A stretch of DNA of 5,714 bases. Source: QHBQ01 sp038230695 (GTDB taxonomy: Bacteria; Chloroflexota; Chloroflexia; QHBQ01). The notes beneath the pieces are model-generated. The model ran no database searches. It saw only the letters and a program-made list of their open reading frames with translations, and had not been told where the DNA came from. The DNA is taken from NCBI GenBank assembly GCA_038230695.1, contig JBBRMT010000276.1, positions 1 through 5,714 of the forward strand. The letters run 5' to 3'. The translations under genes were made by a program, and so were the position numbers. Positions 1 through 4,242 of the stretch are shown piece after piece (position 1 is the stretch's first letter; each line of letters opens with the position of its first letter).

Positions 1-2645
1 CGATAAACCCACACATCATCCTGGTGCCAGATTGGTATGGCGTGGGGATTGTGCGCCAGGGTTGCCTCGCTGAGTACCCCACCTCGTGAGCCGACGTAGA
101 TGTTGGTAATGCCGTAGCGTTTGAGTGCCTGCCAGCTTGCCTCCTTATCCAGTTGGGTGGCGGCGATGGTGGTATCGTAGGTCATGGTCAGGTAGGTAGA
201 GTTGGCGAGTCGCTCGTTGTAGGCGGGCTGGGGCGGCGCTGTCGAGCCAGGGGTGTGCGCGGGTGGGTTGCTACCAGCGGGCCGCGCCAGCAGCGGGATC
301 CACAGCCCGGCATCGGAGCCTTGCGCCAGGCTGGGAGCCCAGTCGAAGCCGAAGTCGCTGACCAGGAAGCGGGCGGTAGGCGGCACGTTGGCGGCAATCC
401 AGCTTTGCGCCGCCCGATCCTGGGCCAGCACGTAGGGCTTGGCATCGAGCAGGCCGAGTTGCGGCGGCGTGGCCGCCAATGCTCCCGCGATTGTGACGAG
501 CGCCAGTCCAATGCGGGCCGCCCGCAGCAATGCCGCCTTATCCGGTGGCGGCTTTTCGCCATCCAGCTGCAGCAGCCTTCCCGCCAGTGCCACAATCTGC
601 GATATGGCATAGCCCGCGAAGATGGCGACCGGCACGAAGCTGCACTGCACCAGCGTCACGTTATCCACCAGCCCGGCGAACGGCACTCGCAGCCAGTAGG
701 GGTTGGAGATAAGGATGTGCAGCCCCACCCACGCGGCAATCAGCCAGCCCCAGCCGTCGAAGCGCCAGAGCATCACCGCCAACCCTGCCGCCGCCAGCGC
801 CAGCAGCGGGTAGCTGCTGTAATAATTGAGCGGCTGACGGCCAATCAGCTTTTCCAGGTCGAAGAACCCCGCTGTCACATCGGTGTTGGTGTTGTTGACA
901 ATCCGCGTGATAAAGTTGGCCCGTAGGTTGAGCAGCCAGGGCAGCGTCGCCAGCAGCATTAGGATGCCAGTGATAACTGCGGAGACAATCCAGCTATTGA
1001 GTGCTGAGTGCTGAGTGCTGAGTGCTGAGTGCTGGGTGCTGGGGGACTGCTTCAACCCCTCCCCCAAAGGGGGAGGCTGGGTGGGGGAGTTCACCTTCAA
1101 CCCCTCCCCCAAAGGGGGAGGCTGGGCGGGGGAGTTCACCTTCAACCCCTCCCCCAAAGGGGGAGGCTGGGTGGGGGAGTAGCGGCTGCGCCAAACATCC
1201 TGCACCACGCGACCCAGCACGTATAGCACGACCAGAGTGGCGTAGGTAATCCAGATGCGATAATGCACCAGCAGCAGGCCCGCGCCGGAGATGACCGCCA
1301 GCGCGATGCTGCCCCAGTGCAGGCGCGGCTGGCGCAAGGCGATAACCATCAGCACGATGGCGATGGGCAGCACCGCGAGACCGGCAATCTGGGTGTAGCG
1401 GCTCCAGTTGACGTAGAAGATGGGGAAGATGGCGAGGAAGCCGACGATGAACGCGGCGCTCAAGGCCATAACGCGGCTGTGCCAGATGTATTCGACGAAA
1501 ACGAACAGTGCGGCAGCGACAATTGCGCTCAATACCTGGCCGGTGAGCAGCGTGAGGGTAACGCTATCCAGCCCCGACAGCCAACCCAGCGCCGCGCCTA
1601 GCGTGTGAAAGCCGAAGTGGTAGGTGAAGCTGGACAGCGGCGCGTAGGGCAGGTAGTCGGTGGGCAACGTGCCGCGCTCCATAATCATCTGGGTAATCAG
1701 GGTATGGTGATAGCCGTCAATGCCGCTGCCCGCGACTAGCGACTTGGCGGACAACAGACAGGCGACAATTGCCAGCGCGATATAGCCGCCAAGTAGCGCA
1801 TACGCCCACCAGCCCTGCACCGCCCGCCAGCCGTCGCCCAATCGCGCCCGCCGCAGTTCGTCCCAGACCACCACGGCAGCGCAGACGATCAAGATAATCC
1901 ACATCTGCCAGCCGCCCAGCGCCAGGCCGGTCGGCTTCAGCCAGAGCAGCAGCAGTGGCAGCGTAGCGAGGGTGAGGAACGGCGCGGCGATGATGCGCTG
2001 CGCGAAGTTGAGCGTGCCACGCGGCAGCAGTGACAATAGCGTTCGCCCCGGCAGGATGTAAAGCAGCAACGCACACAGCAGCACCCACAGGTTGGCGAAC
2101 AGGATACCGGCTGCATCTACCAGCCCTTGCCGCAGGTAGTAGCGATAGGTGGCGTGGAAGGAGAGCGAACCGTTATGCGGCTGGCCGTCCACATACAAAT
2201 GGCCGCTGGTGTAGTTGCTCTGCGCCGAGTAGACTACCCCCAACTTGCGTAGGTCGGCAGGTGCGCCGGTGAGCAGCAGGTAATACTTGCCCGTAGGCTG
2301 GTCAGCCATGGTGAAGGCGACCCGCCCGCCGGTAGGCGCAAGCGTAAGAATCACCGCCGCGCCGTTGGCGCTACCCTGGCGCAGCGCTAGCTTGACCTTG
2401 CCATCATAGACTAGCTGGGGCTGGGTGGCGCGGAAGTCGAAGGTGTTGAAGTTGTCGTGGCCGATGGTCAGCGATTGGACGATGCTGGAGGTGGCGGTGA
2501 GCGGCGGCACGGCGGGGTCGCTGGGGTCGGGGCGGTGCTGGTCAACTTCGCGCAGGGTCACGCTCTGGCTGAAGGCCAGCAGCAGCAGGGCGACTGCTAT
2601 CGAGGCGGCGATTGCCAGCAGGCCCGCTGCTCTACGCTGGGACAC
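1..2645 (-). CDS. Large multi-pass membrane protein, probable GT-C-type glycosyltransferase-like (C-terminus beyond window)
   Basis: The frame is open from GTG at 2645 to the window edge (881 codons plus 2 bases, no stop). Start choice: GGAGGAG lies 7 bases upstream. Visible layout: N-terminal membrane anchor (about residues 7-25); non-membrane, probably extracytoplasmic beta-rich region (about 26-177); about 14 further hydrophobic helices between 178 and 725; a soluble C-terminal part from about 726. After the fifth helix a long outer loop carries GIDGYHH (Asp310) and then ERGTLPTDYLPY, which resembles the first catalytic-loop Asp of GT-C polyprenyl-phosphate-sugar transferases. The C-terminal part has SDAGLWIPLLA (777-787) and YGITNIYVGSRGG (844-856), a pattern I associate with large uncharacterised Chloroflexota membrane proteins. 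A 60-residue repeat-encoded insert occupies 490-549. Sugar transfer to an envelope polymer or protein is inference; donor and acceptor are unknown. The coding frame is secure, the function is moderate. Confidence 0.85.
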   Translation of the reverse strand, partial: MSQRRAAGLLAIAASIAVALLLLAFSQSVTLREVDQHRPDPSDPAVPPLTATSSIVQSLTIGHDNFNTFDFRATQPQLVYDGKVKLALRQGSANGAAVILTLAPTGGRVAFTMADQPTGKYYLLLTGAPADLRKLGVVYSAQSNYTSGHLYVDGQPHNGSLSFHATYRYYLRQGLVDAAGILFANLWVLLCALLLYILPGRTLLSLLPRGTLNFAQRIIAAPFLTLATLPLLLLWLKPTGLALGGWQMWIILIVCAAVVVWDELRRARLGDGWRAVQGWWAYALLGGYIALAIVACLLSAKSLVAGSGIDGYHHTLITQMIMERGTLPTDYLPYAPLSSFTYHFGFHTLGAALGWLSGLDSVTLTLLTGQVLSAIVAAALFVFVEYIWHSRVMALSAAFIVGFLAIFPIFYVNWSRYTQIAGLAVLPIAIVLMVIALRQPRLHWGSIALAVISGAGLLLVHYRIWITYATLVVLYVLGRVVQDVWRSRYSPTQPPPLGEGLKVNSPAQPPPLGEGLKVNSPTQPPPLGEGLKQSPSTQHSALSTQHSALNSWIVSAVITGILMLLATLPWLLNLRANFITRIVNNTNTDVTAGFFDLEKLIGRQPLNYYSSYPLLALAAAGLAVMLWRFDGWGWLIAAWVGLHILISNPYWLRVPFAGLVDNVTLVQCSFVPVAIFAGYAISQIVALAGRLLQLDGEKPPPDKAALLRAARIGLALVTIAGALAATPPQLGLLDAKPYVLAQDRAAQSWIAANVPPTARFLVSDFGFDWAPSLAQGSDAGLWIPLLARPAGSNPPAHTPGSTAPPQPAYNERLANSTYLTMTYDTTIAATQLDKEASWQALKRYGITNIYVGSRGGVLSEATLAHNPHAIPIWHQDDVWVY
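998..1045. repeat. Tandem heptamer TGAGTGC (5 exact copies, then degenerate)
   Basis: On the plus strand, TGAGTGC is repeated exactly at 998, 1005, 1012, 1019 and 1026, then TGGGTGC at 1033 and a decayed TGGGG. On the coding strand it reads as ACTCAGC repeats and is translated as STQHSAL heptads (7 bases x 3 frames = 7 residues), residues about 536-549 of the membrane protein. Tandem heptamers of this kind are familiar in Chloroflexota and Cyanobacteria, mostly between genes; here they are coding. They abut the 45-base repeat with only a few bases between. Confidence 0.95.
1051..1180. repeat. 45-base tandem repeat, 2.9 copies, each with a perfect 8-bp palindrome
   Basis: Units start at 1051, 1096 and 1141, the last cut at 40 bases. 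They are almost identical (one T/C difference, in the GGGTGGGGG versus GGGCGGGGG stretch), indicating recent duplication or homogenisation. Each holds CCTCCCCC, loop AAA, GGGGGAGG (1058-1076, 1103-1121, 1148-1166), followed by a second G-rich run. Because 45 is divisible by 3 the coding frame is kept, giving SPTQPPPLGEGLKVN (Ala for Thr in the middle unit) in the membrane protein. The unit resembles a dispersed palindromic repeat common in Chloroflexota genomes, so this is probably an insertion rather than a native domain. Confidence 0.95.
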
Positions 2646-3858
2646 AGGCAAGCTCCTCCGGCAGGGTGGTGAGGCGGTGCGGCTGGCCGTCGGTGACCAG
2701 CCAGGTGTTCTCGATGCCAACCATGCCGATGCCGGGGAAGGCTAGCTTCGGCTCCAGCGCGATGACCATGCCCGCCTGCAAGGGTTCGCTCACGCCTTGT
2801 GCAATCGCGGGCCACTCGTTTAGTTCCAACCCCACGCCATGCCCGATGAAGCTGACCTGCTGTTCACCATTGCCCTGAATGTTCTCGGCGTAGCCAAGCT
2901 CCGCCGCCAGCGCCACGCCGATGTTGTACACCTCCTCAGCGGTATGGCCCGGGCGCAACGCGGCCACCATTGCATCGTGGATCTGGCGGGTGGCAGCATA
3001 GGCCCGCTGTAGCAGCTCTGGCAACTCTCCCATGCAGAGGGTGCGGGTCTGGTCGGCGAGGTAGCCATTGTAGAGGCCCACGAAGTCGGCCAGCACCGGT
3101 TCGCCATGTCCAATGCGCCGCCAACTTGCTCCCTGCGCGTGGCTGGGCGACAGGCCGAGGCCGCCGTTGCAGGTGAGCATCCCGGTGGCGTATGCGCCGG
3201 TCGGCCCGCTGCTGGCGTAGCCCACGTCGAGGTCGTTGTTCAACCCGCGCATCCGCACCACGTACTCATGCCCCAGCACCCGTCCGGCGTACTCGCCCGC
3301 TGCTGCCGCCTCAAGCTCGGTCACGCCTGGTTGCAGCGCGTTCAGCACCGCCCCGATCTGCGCGCTGCTAATCTCCCCCGCCCGCTCGATCTGCAACACC
3401 TCCCATGCGCTCTTGATCAGCCGCACGCTGCGAATAATCGGCCAGCAATCGGCCAACTCCACCCCCACGAACGCCCGCTCGTAGCTGCGGAACTGGTTGA
3501 CCGATATGACATCAAGCTCCAGCCCAACCCGCTTCGGCGTATAGCCGCGCTCGGCAAGCAACTTCGGCAAATCGCGCGGGCTACGCAGCGTCACCACATC
3601 GCGCAGCGGCGACTCGTGCCGCGCCCGCGACAGCGACTTCCACACGAACAGCGCCGCCTCGCCCGCCGCCGGTACGTACAGATGCGCGTTCTGCATCGTG
3701 CCGCTGAAGTAGTGCAAATCCACATTCTGCACCAGCAGCGCTCCATCCAGCCCCGCCTCGCCCAGCCCTGCCTGCAACCGTGCGATACGGCTGGCAATCT
3801 CCTCAGCAGGGGTGAGGGGATAGGGGATGTCTTTCAGTTGGTCTATGGTGTGTTGCAT
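2632..3858 (-). CDS. M24-family metallopeptidase (Xaa-Pro aminopeptidase/prolidase-like)
   Basis: A complete 408-residue protein, normal for two-domain M24 enzymes (creatinase/aminopeptidase P/prolidase group), which hydrolyse bonds next to proline using a dinuclear metal centre in the cytoplasm; there is no signal peptide. An N-terminal creatinase-like domain (about 20-150) precedes the pita-bread catalytic domain (about 155-400). All five expected metal ligands are visible: Asp258 (VLADFVG), Asp269 (GYLADQTRT), His340 (FIGHGVG), Glu369 (ALEPK) and Glu383 (GIENTW). Two departures from classical Xaa-Pro peptidases: Asn347 replaces His in the usual HExP (LNEWP), and the segment that normally ends SGPN-x-PH reads SGPTGAYATG followed by GGLGLSPSHAQG, so the usual substrate-binding His is not obvious. 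The substrate may therefore not be a simple Xaa-Pro peptide. ATG at 3858 follows AAGGAG by 4 bases. The 3' end overlaps the membrane-protein gene by 14 bases. Confidence 0.93.
   Translation of the reverse strand: MQHTIDQLKDIPYPLTPAEEIASRIARLQAGLGEAGLDGALLVQNVDLHYFSGTMQNAHLYVPAAGEAALFVWKSLSRARHESPLRDVVTLRSPRDLPKLLAERGYTPKRVGLELDVISVNQFRSYERAFVGVELADCWPIIRSVRLIKSAWEVLQIERAGEISSAQIGAVLNALQPGVTELEAAAAGEYAGRVLGHEYVVRMRGLNNDLDVGYASSGPTGAYATGMLTCNGGLGLSPSHAQGASWRRIGHGEPVLADFVGLYNGYLADQTRTLCMGELPELLQRAYAATRQIHDAMVAALRPGHTAEEVYNIGVALAAELGYAENIQGNGEQQVSFIGHGVGLELNEWPAIAQGVSEPLQAGMVIALEPKLAFPGIGMVGIENTWLVTDGQPHRLTTLPEELACVPA
2653..2659 (-). promoter_or_regulatory. Ribosome binding site deciding the GTG start of the membrane-protein gene
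   Basis: GGAGGAG on the minus strand, 7 bases before GTG 2645, lies inside the last codons of the M24 gene. It is a near-perfect Shine-Dalgarno at good spacing. It sets the start at 2645 and, with the 14-base overlap to the upstream stop at 2632, supports translational coupling. Confidence 0.8.
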
Positions 3859-3862
3859 ACGT

Positions 3863-3868
3863 CTCCTT
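3863..3868 (-). promoter_or_regulatory. Ribosome binding site of the M24 peptidase gene
   Basis: AAGGAG on the minus strand with 4 bases to ATG 3858. It is a strong match at slightly short spacing and fixes the start; no better start codon lies upstream in the frame. Confidence 0.8.
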
Positions 3869-3882
3869 GAATAGCGAAAACG

Positions 3883-3902
3883 GAACAGCCAAAGGACTGT
3901 TC
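3883..3902. promoter_or_regulatory. Short dyad upstream of the M24 ribosome binding site
   Basis: GAACAG (3883-3888) and CTGTTC (3897-3902) form a perfect 6-bp dyad with an 8-base centre in which CC and GG can also pair. It lies 14 bases before the Shine-Dalgarno. It could be an operator or a leader hairpin; the 12-base spacing between GAAC and GTTC does not fit the Gram-positive-type LexA box. No regulator can be named. Confidence 0.3.
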
Positions 3903-3927
3903 AACGGACAAACGGAATAAACGGACG

Positions 3928-3950
3928 TAGGGGCGCACGGCTGTGCGCCC
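3928..3950. repeat. TAGGGGCG hairpin repeat, copy 1
   Basis: Plus-strand TAG is followed by a perfect 8-bp stem, GGGCGCAC (3931-3938) with GTGCGCCC (3943-3950) and loop GGCT. It belongs to the same family as the copy at 3994-4015. Palindromes introduced by TAGGGGCG are commonly dispersed in Chloroflexota and Cyanobacteria intergenic DNA. In the direction of transcription it lies in the probable 5' leader or promoter region of the M24 gene. Confidence 0.85.
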
Positions 3951-3993
3951 TGGTGAAGCGCACCAACGCTCATCGAAACCTGAAACGTTGATG

Positions 3994-4015
3994 TAGGGGC
4001 GCATGGCATACGCCC
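3994..4015. repeat. TAGGGGCG hairpin repeat, copy 2
   Basis: TAGGGGCGCATGGCATACGCCC has GGGCG (3997-4001) pairing with CGCCC (4011-4015), extended by two more pairs around loop GGC with one mismatch. The mismatch is C-A on the plus strand but becomes a G-U wobble in minus-strand RNA, so the hairpin would survive in the transcript. It has the same orientation as copy 1, 66 bases away. Confidence 0.8.
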
Positions 4016-4095
4016 ATATGCAATGTGTCAATGTTTATCGAAACCGTCGCTGTTGGCGTAGCCGACAAAGCGGATGAGCCAGCGGATTGTGACAG

Positions 4096-4216
4096 CGGAT
4101 AAACGGATAATCGGATGCGAATTGGCGACATCCGCGCCTGCGACAAACATTATCGCGCTTCAGCGGGGCGAGTGCGACCCGCCCTTGCGCTGACTTCCGT
4201 TGTTTCCGTTTATCCG
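4096..4216. repeat. 12-bp perfect inverted repeat enclosing a 97-base core
   Basis: CGGATAAACGGA at 4096-4107 is the exact reverse complement of TCCGTTTATCCG at 4205-4216. The core contains the hairpin at 4160-4193. A related word, CGGACAAACGG, occurs at 3905-3915 and continues into AATAAACGGA. This could be the ends of a small non-autonomous element remnant or simply two copies of a dispersed word in opposite orientation; I see no target-site duplication. Confidence 0.6.
4160..4193. other. Bulged hairpin downstream of the NACHT gene
   Basis: TCAGCG (4160-4165) pairs with CGCTGA (4188-4193), and GGGCG (4166-4170) pairs with CGCCC (4180-4184); there is a 3-base bulge and a 9-base loop, 11 pairs in all. 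It begins about 50 bases after the NACHT stop in the direction of transcription, so it may protect or end that mRNA. It lacks a following T-run, so I do not call it a terminator. Confidence 0.5.
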
Positions 4217-4242
4217 TTTTCAAGTCCGTTGGCGGCATCTGT

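Larger units (their letters stand above)
3859..4242. other. Structured 384-base intergenic region without a gene
   Basis: This is the gap between the NACHT stop and the M24 start. Short frames crossing it have no recognisable product and no Shine-Dalgarno. It contains two copies of a TAGGGGCG hairpin repeat, a 12-bp inverted repeat enclosing another hairpin, CGGA-rich words in both orientations and a dyad near the M24 ribosome binding site. The promoter of the M24/membrane-protein pair should lie here, but I see no clear -35/-10 pair. I also see no hairpin followed by a T-run that would be a canonical terminator for the NACHT gene. Confidence 0.8.

Noticed and set aside
153..926. 257-codon plus-strand frame
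   Set aside because: Antisense to the continuous membrane-protein frame; low-complexity Arg/Gln/Gly composition and no recognisable motif, typical of a shadow in GC-rich DNA.
998..1180. CRISPR array
   Set aside because: The 45-base and 7-base units are directly tandem with no variable spacers.
994..1249. Short repeat-encoded frames on both strands (GGGVEGELP and PPPKGEAGWG types)
   Set aside because: The repeat lacks stops in several frames; only the frame continuous with the membrane protein has coding context on both sides.
3106..3870. 254-codon plus-strand frame
   Set aside because: Antisense to the M24 gene, whose five metal ligands are intact; composition is His/Arg/Gln-rich without family motifs.
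4005..4031. Promoter with TTGACA at 4026-4031 (minus strand)
   Set aside because: The -35 is perfect, but the only -10 candidate, TATGCC, has 15-base spacing, matches poorly and overlaps a hairpin repeat.
4160..4193. Rho-independent terminator for the NACHT gene
   Set aside because: The hairpin is real but no T-run follows it on the minus strand, and the stem is bulged.
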